Below, piece after piece: positions 8,024 through 17,162 of a stretch of DNA of 64,000 nucleotides (its first letter is position 1; each line of letters starts with the position of its first letter). A model generated the notes under the pieces. That model worked only from the letters and a program-made list of their open reading frames with translations, was not told the origin of the DNA and ran no database searches. The position numbers were made by a program, and so were the translations under genes. This DNA comes from a bacterium HR19. GTDB lineage: Bacteria; Calescibacteriota; Calescibacteriia; Calescibacteriales; Calescibacteriaceae. The DNA lies in the NCBI GenBank assembly GCA_002898315.1, contig BEHV01000004.1, positions 62,001 through 126,000 on the forward strand, read 5' to 3'.

Positions 8024-9538
8024 ATGCTTGGATGGATAACAAGATACAAAAGCGATAGAATGATGAAAATATGGAGTGAAGAAGAAAAGTTCAGAATATG
8101 GAAAGAAATTGAAGTAGCTGTTCTTGAAGGATGGGCAAAACTCGGAGTGGTTCCTCCTTCTGTTCCCGCAGAGCTGAAAAAAGTTGATGTAAAACCAGAA
8201 GAAGTAAGGCAAGAAGAAATAAAGACACGACACGAAGTCACCGCCTTCGTAAGAACCCTTGAAAAAAAGGTCTCACCCACAACCGCAAGATTTATTCACT
8301 TCGGACTGACATCATCAGATGTAATAGATACATCATTATCTATCCAGATGCGAAATTCAATCAGACTCCTTATAGAAGGTATTGAAGGAATAGAAAAAAT
8401 ACTTCTGGAATTAGCAGAAAGGTATAAAGATGTCATAGGAGTAGGAAGAACTCACGGAATACACGCAGAACCAATCTCCATTGGCATAAAATTTCTCTCA
8501 CACTTCGCAGAGTTCAGAAGAGCAAGAAGAAGATTACTCATAGCAGAAGAAGAAATATCAGTAGGGAAAATTTCAGGAGCGGTAGGTATATATAGCACAG
8601 TCCCCCCAGAAGTTGAAGAATATGTCCTCCAAAAATTTGGTCTGAGACCCGAAACGGTCGCAACTCAAGTTATACCAAGAGATAGACACGCTTTCTTCGG
8701 ATTAGCATGTGCCCTTCTTGCAGGTGCAATAGAACGAATTGCTCTGAACTTGCGACTACACCAAATAACAGAAATAGATGAAATAAGAGAGCCATTTGAA
8801 GAAGAGCAAACCGGTTCATCGGTTATGCCACACAAAAGAAACCCAATATTATCTGAAAATCTCACTGGTATATCAAGAATAATAAAAAGCTCTGTTACGG
8901 CGCTCCTTGAAAATATACCTCTTTTCATGGAAAGAGATATTTCTCATTCATCGGTAGAAAGAGTTATCTTGCCAGAAATATGCATACTCCTTGATTTCGC
9001 TCTTGGTAGATTAAAACTTCTTCTTGAAGGAATTCAGGTAAACGAAGACAAGATAAAGCAGAACTTGCAAATATCTAAAAATCTCATTCTTTCCTCAAGA
9101 GCTTTATCTGAACTCGTAATGCTCGGATTTGACAGAGAAAAAGCTTACAAACTAATTCAGAAAGCATCTTTTGACACAATAGAAGGGAAGTTTGATGACT
9201 TCTTATCTGCACTTATACACTACATTGAAAAAGAAGATAAGAAAACAGCAGAAAAACTCAAAGAAAAACTTACCCCCCTCAAACTCCCCTATATCAACCA
9301 AATTTTCGTAAGAGCAGAAAATATGCCGGTTGAAGTAAAAGTAAAAAAGAGAAGAGATATTTTTGACCCAGAAGGGAAAGCGATAAAAGATAGATTAACC
9401 AAACTCGGATACGATGTCCGTGATGTGAAAGTTGGAAAGGTCTTTGAGATATGGATGAAAAATCACAGAAAAGAAATGATAGAAGATGTATTCGTAAATC
9501 CTATCGTAGAAACATACGAAATAGAAATAAAAGATTGA
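8024..9538 (+). CDS. purB: Adenylosuccinate lyase fused to a PurS-like domain
   Basis: The first ~430 residues are adenylosuccinate lyase, which cleaves SAICAR and adenylosuccinate in purine synthesis. Motifs are THGIHAEPISIG near residue 147, and the superfamily signature with flexible catalytic loop, GSSVMPHKRNP, near 265-275. Known bacterial PurB is about 430-475 residues; this protein has 504. The tail, about residues 434-504, reads like PurS, the small subunit of FGAM synthase: DPEGKAIKDRLTKLGY, then VKVGKVFEI, then NPIVETYEIEI. This is a two-step fusion within one pathway. The ATG has a TAACTT box 7 nt upstream and no Shine-Dalgarno. Confidence 0.93.
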   Translation: MLGWITRYKSDRMMKIWSEEEKFRIWKEIEVAVLEGWAKLGVVPPSVPAELKKVDVKPEEVRQEEIKTRHEVTAFVRTLEKKVSPTTARFIHFGLTSSDVIDTSLSIQMRNSIRLLIEGIEGIEKILLELAERYKDVIGVGRTHGIHAEPISIGIKFLSHFAEFRRARRRLLIAEEEISVGKISGAVGIYSTVPPEVEEYVLQKFGLRPETVATQVIPRDRHAFFGLACALLAGAIERIALNLRLHQITEIDEIREPFEEEQTGSSVMPHKRNPILSENLTGISRIIKSSVTALLENIPLFMERDISHSSVERVILPEICILLDFALGRLKLLLEGIQVNEDKIKQNLQISKNLILSSRALSELVMLGFDREKAYKLIQKASFDTIEGKFDDFLSALIHYIEKEDKKTAEKLKEKLTPLKLPYINQIFVRAENMPVEVKVKKRRDIFDPEGKAIKDRLTKLGYDVRDVKVGKVFEIWMKNHRKEMIEDVFVNPIVETYEIEIKD

Positions 9539-9552
9539 TTTTATATCTTGAA

Positions 9553-9558
9553 TAAAAT
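9553..9558 (+). promoter_or_regulatory. -10 box of lipoprotein gene at 9564
   Basis: TAAAAT ends 5 nt before the ATG, within the 25-nt gap after purB, so the gene may have its own promoter. Confidence 0.5.
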
Positions 9559-9563
9559 TTCAT

Positions 9564-10580
9564 ATGAGAGAAAATCTTCTGATTTTTGTAATCGGAGCTA
9601 TTTTTATAGCAATAATATTTTTTGCATGCGGAAAAAAAGAGAGCTCAAAAAGAAATTTTTCTCTTGCGGTATGGGCAGAATTCTTACCTTATGAAGAATA
9701 CGAAAAAATCTATGATAAACTCCAAAAACTTGATGTTGAACTATTTTTAGCGATAAGAGAAGGAGATTTTCCACACCCTTCTCTACAAAAAATAAAGTAT
9801 AGAGCATGGCTACTTCTTAAAAAAGAAAAGGGCTACTGGTTATCTGTTCGCAATGCGGAAGATTTCTTTAAACTTGTGAAGGATTTTCTGAACTTATACA
9901 AATCAGAGTGGATAGCCCTTGATTTTGAACCCCCGTATGAATTCGCAACAAAAATAACAGAAAATTTTTTTGAATCCCTATCAGAAATTATCCCGCCAGA
10001 AGAAGTTTATATAAACGGAAAAGCAAAAATAGAAGAAATTGTAAAATTCTCGCACGAAAAAGGAGCAAAAGTTCTTTGCGTTTTCCCAAACTTCGTTTTA
10101 GATGACCTCGTCCAAAAATCAGAAAATTTTCAAAAGATGTTAGGAATACCCGTACCGAAAGATTGCGATGAATACTCATTTATGATATACTCAACAATAA
10201 TAAAAGGATTAGCCGAAAAAATCCTCAAACTAAAAATAGATTTTCCTGAATATATTGTGTGGGACTACGGCAAAGATGCCTTTCATATTTTTGGAGATAA
10301 ATCTGCTTTATCTATTGGGCTTGTAGGAAAAGATTCTTTCGGCAACGAAGGTTATAAAGATGTTGAAGGACTTATAAAAGATATCTCAGCAGGACTTGCA
10401 GTAGGCATAAAGAAATTTCATATATGGACCGTTGATAACATGAAAGACGAGAACGGGAATTGGCAGATAGAAAAATGGCTTGACATAAGCTATGTCTCCC
10501 CCATCAGCCCCCCGGAAGATTCAGGACTAAAAAATTTAAGGGAGTTTCCTCTATCAATTGCCAAATCAAAAGTTAAATAA
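9564..10580 (+). CDS. Putative lipoprotein, possible TIM-barrel hydrolase-like domain
   Basis: A 338-residue protein beginning with a hydrophobic signal ending in FFACG, a plausible lipobox, so it is probably lipid-anchored. The body has alternating strand/helix segments such as SLAVWAEFLPYEEY, KYRAWLLLKKEKGYWLSV, WIALDFEPP, AKVLCVFPNFVLDD and KFHIWTVDNM, which look like a beta/alpha barrel of the kind seen in glycosidase-like proteins. I do not recognise a family, and no catalytic pair is certain. It starts 25 nt after purB, yet has its own TAAAAT box 5 nt before the ATG, so it is probably transcribed from its own promoter as well. Confidence 0.7.
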   Translation: MRENLLIFVIGAIFIAIIFFACGKKESSKRNFSLAVWAEFLPYEEYEKIYDKLQKLDVELFLAIREGDFPHPSLQKIKYRAWLLLKKEKGYWLSVRNAEDFFKLVKDFLNLYKSEWIALDFEPPYEFATKITENFFESLSEIIPPEEVYINGKAKIEEIVKFSHEKGAKVLCVFPNFVLDDLVQKSENFQKMLGIPVPKDCDEYSFMIYSTIIKGLAEKILKLKIDFPEYIVWDYGKDAFHIFGDKSALSIGLVGKDSFGNEGYKDVEGLIKDISAGLAVGIKKFHIWTVDNMKDENGNWQIEKWLDISYVSPISPPEDSGLKNLREFPLSIAKSKVK

Positions 10581-10597
10581 AATCTAAACGCAAAGAT

Positions 10598-10603
10598 TAA
10601 AAT
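10598..10603 (+). promoter_or_regulatory. -10 box of second cheW
   Basis: TAAAAT ends 5 nt before the GTG at 10609, and 11 nt before the ATG at 10615. Confidence 0.5.
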
Positions 10604-10608
10604 TTTTT

Positions 10609-11133
10609 GTGTATATGGAAGAAAGAAAAAACGAGCTTACCCTACCCGGAACATTATTAGAACAAAAAATAATATGTGCAAAGATAGGAAAAGAAATATA
10701 TGGGTTCAAGATAGAATACCTTGAAGAGATAATAAAAATGAGCAGAAAAAAACTCGTCCTACCCTCAGCATTAAAACATCTCAAAGGTATAATACTTCTC
10801 AAAGGAAACATAGTTCCCGTAATAGATATCCTCTCACTTTTTGAAATAGGGGCAGTAGATGATGACATAGATACGAAAATAGGTATTGTGGTAAAAGTTC
10901 ACGGAGAGAAATATATTTGCATAATAGCAGATGATGTTTTCATAGAAACATTCTCACCCGCTTCTCTTGCAGAATCACCAAAAATAGGTATAAAATACAA
11001 AGAAGCAATAGAAGGTATAGGAAAATCATCAAAGGGAATTATAATAGTTCTGAAACCGGAGGAAATAATAGAAAGGCACAGAACTCTCTCTGGGATAAAA
11101 TTAGAAGAAAAGTTAGAACAGGCAAAATCTTAA
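10609..11133 (+). CDS. cheW: CheW-like chemotaxis adaptor (second copy)
   Basis: A compact CheW domain of about 172-174 residues. Visible blocks are IICAKIGKEIYGFKIEYLEEIIKM, HLKGIILLKGNIVPVIDILSLF (the classic CheW core), and CIIADDVFIETFSPA. It differs strongly from the copy at 7398, lacking that protein's charged insert, so the two may serve different receptor arrays. Two starts are possible: GTG at 10609, which sits 5 nt after a TAAAAT box, or ATG at 10615, 11 nt after it. The box distance favours GTG. Confidence 0.85.
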   Translation: MYMEERKNELTLPGTLLEQKIICAKIGKEIYGFKIEYLEEIIKMSRKKLVLPSALKHLKGIILLKGNIVPVIDILSLFEIGAVDDDIDTKIGIVVKVHGEKYICIIADDVFIETFSPASLAESPKIGIKYKEAIEGIGKSSKGIIIVLKPEEIIERHRTLSGIKLEEKLEQAKS

Positions 11134-11177
11134 TGAAATGAGACCGGAATAAAAAATTTCGGGTTCAATCAAAATAA

Positions 11178-14100
11178 TCACTTACTTGTTTTTCTCACTC
11201 TTTTCTTATTTTTTACCGCTTTCGTTCCTTTTCTTTTTTCTCTTTGAGATTTTTTGTTTTTTAAGTGAAGATATGAATCTTTCTTTTCTTTTTTTGATGG
11301 TACATCTATTTCTGCTTGCGCAGCGGAAAGGCGAGCGATTGAAACACGATAAGGAGATGCACTGATATAATCAAAACCAGCAGAATGGAAGAAACTTATA
11401 GAATCTGGATCTCCTCCATGCTCACCGCATACTCCAACTTTCAAGCGAGGTTTTACATCCCTTGCCTCCTTTAACGCTATCTTTATAATCTTACCAACCC
11501 CCACAACATCTAACTTAGAAAATGGATTATAAGGAAGTATCATAGGGACATAGTCATCTATGAACTTTCCGGAGTCATCTCTTGATATTCCCATAGTTGT
11601 CTGGGTGAGGTCATTTGTCCCAAAGGAGAAGAAATCAACGAACTTAGCTATTTCCCCCGCAAGAAGACAGGCGCGAGGGAACTCCATCATAGTACCAATA
11701 GAAAGAGGTATTTTGACCTTCATTTCCTTCTCTACATCTTCCTGAATCATCTCAATTACATTCCTGAAATATTTTATTTCCTCAGGGTCTATTACATTCG
11801 GTAGCATTATCTCTGGCAAAACTTTTTTTCCAGATTTTATGAGTTCAGAAGATGCTTCCAAAATCGCCTCAACTTGCATGCAGTATATTTCAGGATAAGA
11901 TATACCAACTCTCACCCCTCTATGTCCGAGCATAGGATTGGTCTCGCGGAGTTTTTCAAGAATTTCCATAATCTCACTTTCTGGAATGCCAGATTTTTCC
12001 GATGTATCCTTTATCTCCTCGGGAGATTTTGGCAGGAACTCGTGAAGTGGCGGGTCTATCAACCTCACCGTAACTGGTAATCCTTCCATCACAGAGAATA
12101 TCTCTTTGAAATCTTTCTTTATCCACTCCTTTATTTTAGAAAGGGTGTTGAAGAACCCTTTTCTAACATCCGTGTATTCTGAAAAACTTTTCGCAAGGCG
12201 CTCGTCTTCTTTTGACTTTTCTTCAATCTCCCTGAAAACAACTTCATGACTTTTACCTCTCTGAAACTTAGGAAAATACCTCAGCATATTTATACCGGAA
12301 AGCAGTTTTTTCATTTCAGGAGAACCATCTTCTGAAAGGCATTGAATAATATTTCTCATCTCATCAAATTTCTGCTTATATTTTCTTGCGAGTATTATCA
12401 TTTTTCTGACAAGCGGTATTCGTTCTTCTTTGAAGAACATGTGTTCAGTTCTTAAAAGTCCAATACCTTCTGCACCAAACTTTCTTGCCACTCTTGCATC
12501 CTCAGGAGTATCAGCATTTGCTCTAACTCCTAACCTCCTTATCTTATCTGCAATTTCAAGAATCTTCACAGCTTCCTCGGGGAAATCAGCTTCCTTTACT
12601 GGAACGCTTCCAAGAAAAACTCTTCCTGTATTACCATCAATGGTTATCAGATCTCCTTTCTTCACTTCAATATCTTTGACTTTGAAGAGGTTATTTTCAT
12701 AGTCTATGAATATATCTTCTGCTCCAACAACTGCGGGCTTTCCCATAGCTCTTGCAACAACTGCTGCGTGCGATGTCTCTCCACCTCTTGAAGTCAAAAT
12801 TCCCACAGCAAAAGCTATTCCTTTTATGTCCTCAGGAGATGTCTCGTGCCTTACGAGAATAACCCTCTCTCCTGCCCTCACCATCTCTTCAACTTCTTTC
12901 GGAGAGAATACAACTTTCCCATAAACAGCTCCGGGAGAAGCAGCTATTCCCTTAGCTATAGGTTCCGACTTCAATTTCTCCTCATCAACAACAGGGAAAA
13001 GGAGCTCTGAAAGATGTTTTGGAGTTATTCTCTTTATACCCTCTTTTTCACTTATTTTCTTTTCTTTTATCATATCATAAGTGATTTTCAGGTGCGCTCT
13101 TGCGGTTCTTTTTCCTGTTCTCGTCTGGAGAATCCAGAGTTTTCTTCTTTCTATGGTGAACTCAATATCTTGCATCTCTTTGTAGTGCGACTCAAGCTTT
13201 TCGGAAACCTTCTGGAGTTCCTTATAGACATCTGGCATAAGTTCCTTCAAGGTAGGGAAGTTTTTGTTAGCAGAACTCTTTGATTCTTCGTTTATAGCGT
13301 AGGGGGTTCTTATTCCAGCAACGACATCTTCACCCTGCGCGTTTGGTAAAAAATTACCCCAAAGGTACTTTTCTCCTGTGTTAGGATTTCTCGTGAAAAG
13401 GACACCAGTTCCCGAGTCATCTCCCATATTGCCAAAAACCATAGCGACTATATTCACAGCAGTTCCGAGGTCGTCTGATATGTTGTGAATTCTGCGATAC
13501 GCTATCGCTCTCTCGCTGTTCCAAGACCTGAAAACCGCCTCTATTGATATCATAACCTGCTCCAGCGGGTCTTCCGGAAAATCAATCCCTCTTTCCTTCA
13601 ATATATCAAGGAACCTTTCGGAAATTTTCTTCATAACACTTGCGGGAAGGTCAATATCTCTTAACTTGGACCTTTCAAACTTATTTCCGAGGTTATTGTA
13701 TGCGTGTTCTATATCTGAAAACCCGCCTTCATTCAAATAAATTTCGTAAGCTTTCTTCCATCTCTCAAACTCCTCTTCAAATATGTTTTTTGGAACTCCT
13801 AACGCTATTGATGAGAACATCTGAATAAATCTCCTCCATGTATCGTAAGCGAACCTCTCATCTATCTTTTTGAGGTATTCAAGAGCTGATTTTGTCATAC
13901 CAACATTCAAAATGGTATCCATCATTCCCGGCATAGAAACGACCGCACCAGACCTCACAGATAGAAGCAGAGGGAAATCTTTGTCTTTTCTTATTTTTGA
14001 GATATAATTTTTCAGTTTGCTTAACTCTTCTTCAACATATGGTTTTAGCTTTTTCATATATTTTTCGCCCTGTCGCATATATTCAGAACAAGCTTGGGTT

Positions 14101-14249
14101 GATATTATAAAACCCGGGGGAACTGGTATTCCTATTTTTGCCATCTCACAGAGCTGAGCACCTTTGTTCCCAAGAATATGAGCAAGCTCTTTCCCTCCTT
14201 CTGTCTTATCCATTCCGAAACGCCAAATTATTTTCTTTTCAGAACTCAT
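11178..14249 (-). CDS. ppdK: Pyruvate, phosphate dikinase, enlarged
   Basis: PPDK interconverts pyruvate, ATP and phosphate with PEP, AMP and PPi. The phospho-histidine motif GGETSHAAVVARAMGKP and the C-terminal GVCGEHGGDPDSI block with its catalytic Cys are present, as is GLPVTVRLIDPPLHEFLP. At 1023 residues it exceeds the usual 870-900. About 70 extra residues sit between the MIILA segment (near 610) and FKEIFSVMEGLPV (near 710), and a Lys/Arg-rich tail of about 40 residues follows the normal end. The start MSSEKK is chosen because AGGAGAGAGGAG lies directly upstream; a longer reading to 14285 would bury that site. Confidence 0.94.
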   Translation of the reverse strand: MSSEKKIIWRFGMDKTEGGKELAHILGNKGAQLCEMAKIGIPVPPGFIISTQACSEYMRQGEKYMKKLKPYVEEELSKLKNYISKIRKDKDFPLLLSVRSGAVVSMPGMMDTILNVGMTKSALEYLKKIDERFAYDTWRRFIQMFSSIALGVPKNIFEEEFERWKKAYEIYLNEGGFSDIEHAYNNLGNKFERSKLRDIDLPASVMKKISERFLDILKERGIDFPEDPLEQVMISIEAVFRSWNSERAIAYRRIHNISDDLGTAVNIVAMVFGNMGDDSGTGVLFTRNPNTGEKYLWGNFLPNAQGEDVVAGIRTPYAINEESKSSANKNFPTLKELMPDVYKELQKVSEKLESHYKEMQDIEFTIERRKLWILQTRTGKRTARAHLKITYDMIKEKKISEKEGIKRITPKHLSELLFPVVDEEKLKSEPIAKGIAASPGAVYGKVVFSPKEVEEMVRAGERVILVRHETSPEDIKGIAFAVGILTSRGGETSHAAVVARAMGKPAVVGAEDIFIDYENNLFKVKDIEVKKGDLITIDGNTGRVFLGSVPVKEADFPEEAVKILEIADKIRRLGVRANADTPEDARVARKFGAEGIGLLRTEHMFFKEERIPLVRKMIILARKYKQKFDEMRNIIQCLSEDGSPEMKKLLSGINMLRYFPKFQRGKSHEVVFREIEEKSKEDERLAKSFSEYTDVRKGFFNTLSKIKEWIKKDFKEIFSVMEGLPVTVRLIDPPLHEFLPKSPEEIKDTSEKSGIPESEIMEILEKLRETNPMLGHRGVRVGISYPEIYCMQVEAILEASSELIKSGKKVLPEIMLPNVIDPEEIKYFRNVIEMIQEDVEKEMKVKIPLSIGTMMEFPRACLLAGEIAKFVDFFSFGTNDLTQTTMGISRDDSGKFIDDYVPMILPYNPFSKLDVVGVGKIIKIALKEARDVKPRLKVGVCGEHGGDPDSISFFHSAGFDYISASPYRVSIARLSAAQAEIDVPSKKEKKDSYLHLKNKKSQREKRKGTKAVKNKKRVRKTSK

Positions 14250-14388
14250 CTCCTCTCTCCTCCTTTCAAAAATTGAAAAATTCAAAAATCAAAAAAAAAT
14301 ATGTTATGCGTTTTCATGTTTGTTGCAGAAATAACTTGAATTTACTCCAACATAAAAATTAATGAGAATTTGCAGTTTTTCAAGTTTT

Positions 14389-14394
14389 TAAAAT
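14389..14394 (+). promoter_or_regulatory. -10 box of FHA-GGDEF gene
   Basis: TAAAAT ends 8 nt before the ATG at 14403. An in-frame upstream reading to 14370 would include this box. Confidence 0.5.
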
Positions 14395-14402
14395 TAAAAG
14401 AT

Positions 14403-15266
14403 ATGAGCAGAAAGAACAAAATTAAAAACGATGAATTGACCGACCCGACAGATATAACACACATTACAAGAAAAATAAATCAAAATAAGAGAGTTTTTGT
14501 TTTGGTCATTGAAAATCCGCCCGAACTTGCAGGCAAAGAGTTTGAAGTAGAATCATCTGGAATAATAGGGAGAGATCTTTCGTGTGATATAACAATACCT
14601 GAAAAAAGCGTTTCAAGACGACACGTTTTCTTTGAGCCGGACTGGAAGTCAAACAAAATTCTCATAAAAGACCTGAACTCAACCAACGGCACCCATGTTA
14701 ATGGGAAAAAAATCACAGAGCATGTACTGAACCCGGGAGATATACTCTCTCTTGGAAGAGTTTCTATGAGATTTGAAACGAGAACTATTGCAGAACATAT
14801 CGTAAGAAAAAGAATAAAGAGAGATTCAGAGATAGATTCTCTCACTCTGCTATTCAACAGGAATTTTTTTGAAATTGAACTCAAAAAACTTATCATTGAA
14901 AACAAAAAATTTTCTCTCCTGCTTATAGATTTAGACGATTTCAAGGAGATAAACGATAAATATGGTCACAGCGAGGGGGATAAAGTTTTAAGAGAGTTCT
15001 CCAAAATCTTGAAGTCAAGCATAAGAGATTCTGATATTCCCGCAAGATACGGTGGAGATGAGATAGTTGTAATCTTAAAAAATGCAGGTGAAGACATTGT
15101 AGAAAAAATAGCAGAAAGGATAAAAGATAAATCACCTGTTTCATTTTCGTATGGGATTGCAGAATTTCCAAAAGATGGCAAAGAGAAAGAAGAACTCATC
15201 AGAAAAGCTGACGAGAGATTATACCTTATGAAAAGGAGCAAAAAATCAAAATACAGAACCCTATGA
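14403..15266 (+). CDS. FHA-domain diguanylate cyclase (GGDEF)
   Basis: An N-terminal forkhead-associated domain (phosphothreonine binding) is followed by a GGDEF domain that makes cyclic di-GMP. FHA features are IIGRDLSCDI, SVSRRHVFF and DLNSTNGTHVNG (about residues 50-110). The cyclase shows DSLTLLFNRNFFE, DLDDFKEINDKYGH, then ARYGGDEIVVIL. The active-site motif is GGDEI, a mild change from GGDEF. An RxxD inhibitory site (RDSD) lies five residues before it. No membrane segment is seen. The start at 14403 is preferred because a TAAAAT box ends 8 nt before it. It is divergent from ppdK. Confidence 0.9.
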   Translation: MSRKNKIKNDELTDPTDITHITRKINQNKRVFVLVIENPPELAGKEFEVESSGIIGRDLSCDITIPEKSVSRRHVFFEPDWKSNKILIKDLNSTNGTHVNGKKITEHVLNPGDILSLGRVSMRFETRTIAEHIVRKRIKRDSEIDSLTLLFNRNFFEIELKKLIIENKKFSLLLIDLDDFKEINDKYGHSEGDKVLREFSKILKSSIRDSDIPARYGGDEIVVILKNAGEDIVEKIAERIKDKSPVSFSYGIAEFPKDGKEKEELIRKADERLYLMKRSKKSKYRTL

Positions 15267-15303
15267 TAAAAAATAAATTGAAGAAACAAAAATAATTTGT
15301 AGT

Positions 15304-17082
15304 TCAATCCTGATGATACATGCTTTCTATCAAATCCTTATACTTTTGATATATCAGGTATTTTTTCACTTTGAGCGTTGGAGTAAGTTCCCCCGTTTCA
15401 GCAGTCCAGCTATCGGGAACTATTTCAAACCTGTAAATTTTCTCAAAAGAAGGTCTTTTCTCGTTGAACCTATCTATAATTTCCTTTACGAAATTTCTTA
15501 TCTTTTCACTTCTGACTATCTCCTCATAGCTACCTTGAATATTGAGTTCTTTTGCAAACTTCATAACTTCTTCTCTGTTCAGAGAAATGAGAGCGACAAG
15601 GAATGGTTTTTCATCACCGAATATAGCGACAGATTCTATAATAGGGAAGCTTTGGAGTTCAGCTTCAAGAGGTTCAGGAGCTATATTTTTCCCGAACGAT
15701 GTGACTATTATATTTTTCTTCCTGCCCTTGAAGAATATAAATCCTTCTTCATCTATTTCAACTATATCACCTGTTTTGAACCATCCATCTTCGGTAAAGA
15801 CCTCTTTGGTCTCTGCGTCTCTTTTATAGTATCCAACCATAACAGATGGAGCTTTTATAAGAAGCTCTCCATCTTCTGCAACTTTAATTTCAACAAAGGG
15901 TATAGGAAGTCCGATTGAGCCGAATTTGAATTTATTCTCTCTGTTTACCGAAACAACAGAGGCAGTTTCTGTAAGTCCATAACCTTCAAGGAGCTTTATC
16001 CCACAGGCAGTGAAGAATTTTGCTATTTTAGGGTCAAGAGATGCTCCACCAGAAATGCACAACCTTATTCTTCCTCCAAACGCTTCCCTAACCTTAGAAA
16101 AGAGCAGTTTATCAAAAAGTTTGTAGAGCATGAGTATATGAGGCGGAGGTGTTTCGTTGTTTTTTGTATATTCAACATATTTTTCTCCGATGCTCTCTGC
16201 TAATTCAAAAATTTTCGCCTTATTGCCTTTTGCCATACTCTTTATTCTTTCGTACGCCTTCTCATATATTCTCGGGACAGAAGGGAATAGAGTTGGTTTT
16301 ATATCTTTTATATTTTCAAGGATTTTAGTAAGACCTTCGGCATAAGCGACTTGCACACCGTTGAATACAGAATAAAAAATTATCAACCTGCCGAAAATGT
16401 GAGCAAAAGGAAGCCACGCGAAAATTACATCATCTTCCATCGGATATATAACCTGTGATACAGAATGAACCATAGAAAGAATATTTCCATAAGTCAGCAT
16501 GACTCCTTTTGGGACTCCTGTGGTTCCAGATGTATAAACTATTGTTGCTACATCGTCAAGCCCGAGAATATCTATATCTATATTGTGCCTGAAAGGTTCT
16601 CCTGATTTTTCAAACTCATCTAATGTGATAACGCTTTCGGTTTTTTCGGTATCATCGTGATCAAAAACAATCACATGTTCTACTCCGCCGAGTTCAACAC
16701 CCTTTAAGTTTTTCAATCTTTCAACGAAAATGACTTTGCATTCCGAATCCTTCAAGATAAAAGATATAGTTTCAGGAGATATATTTGGGTATATAGGAAC
16801 GGTCACACAGCCGGCGGTTTGTATAGCGAGGTCGCAAAGAGTCCATTCACTCCTTGTCTGTGAAAGTATAGCGACCTTATCCTGCTTTTTAAGTCCGAGT
16901 TTCAATAAGGCAGCAGATATACTCAGAACCTTATGAGCGGATTCTTTAAATGTCCTTTTGAACCATGAGCCATTATGTTTGAATATCTCAAAAGTTTTTT
17001 CTGATTTTGCTCTTGCTCTCTTTAAAAACGCCTCAGGTAAGCTCCTGAAAGGAAGTTGAGGATACTCTCTTTTTACCACCAC
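15304..17082 (-). CDS. fadD: Long-chain acyl-CoA synthetase (AMP-forming ligase)
   Basis: A 592-residue ANL-superfamily ligase that activates fatty acids to acyl-CoA with ATP. The AMP-binding P-loop TIVYTSGTTGVPKGVMLTYG is near residue 185. Also present are LLEGYGLTETASVVS near 375, and DGWFKTGDIVEIDEEGFIFFKGRKKNII near 435-460. It resembles the long-chain group of bacterial FadD15/FAA1 type. The start is GTG at 17082. An acyl-CoA dehydrogenase follows upstream on the same strand, 80 nt away, which fits joint fatty-acid metabolism. Confidence 0.9.
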   Translation of the reverse strand: MVVKREYPQLPFRSLPEAFLKRARAKSEKTFEIFKHNGSWFKRTFKESAHKVLSISAALLKLGLKKQDKVAILSQTRSEWTLCDLAIQTAGCVTVPIYPNISPETISFILKDSECKVIFVERLKNLKGVELGGVEHVIVFDHDDTEKTESVITLDEFEKSGEPFRHNIDIDILGLDDVATIVYTSGTTGVPKGVMLTYGNILSMVHSVSQVIYPMEDDVIFAWLPFAHIFGRLIIFYSVFNGVQVAYAEGLTKILENIKDIKPTLFPSVPRIYEKAYERIKSMAKGNKAKIFELAESIGEKYVEYTKNNETPPPHILMLYKLFDKLLFSKVREAFGGRIRLCISGGASLDPKIAKFFTACGIKLLEGYGLTETASVVSVNRENKFKFGSIGLPIPFVEIKVAEDGELLIKAPSVMVGYYKRDAETKEVFTEDGWFKTGDIVEIDEEGFIFFKGRKKNIIVTSFGKNIAPEPLEAELQSFPIIESVAIFGDEKPFLVALISLNREEVMKFAKELNIQGSYEEIVRSEKIRNFVKEIIDRFNEKRPSFEKIYRFEIVPDSWTAETGELTPTLKVKKYLIYQKYKDLIESMYHQD

Positions 17083-17162
17083 TGAATGAAGTAAATTAAT
17101 ATATTTCAGGAAAGATTTTCAATTTTAGCAAAAATTATACAATAAAACGTCAAAAATTAAGT

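Noticed and set aside
14250-14285. 12-residue N-terminal extension of PPDK
   Set aside because: The strong AGGAG site lies within it and the conserved N-terminus starts at 14249.
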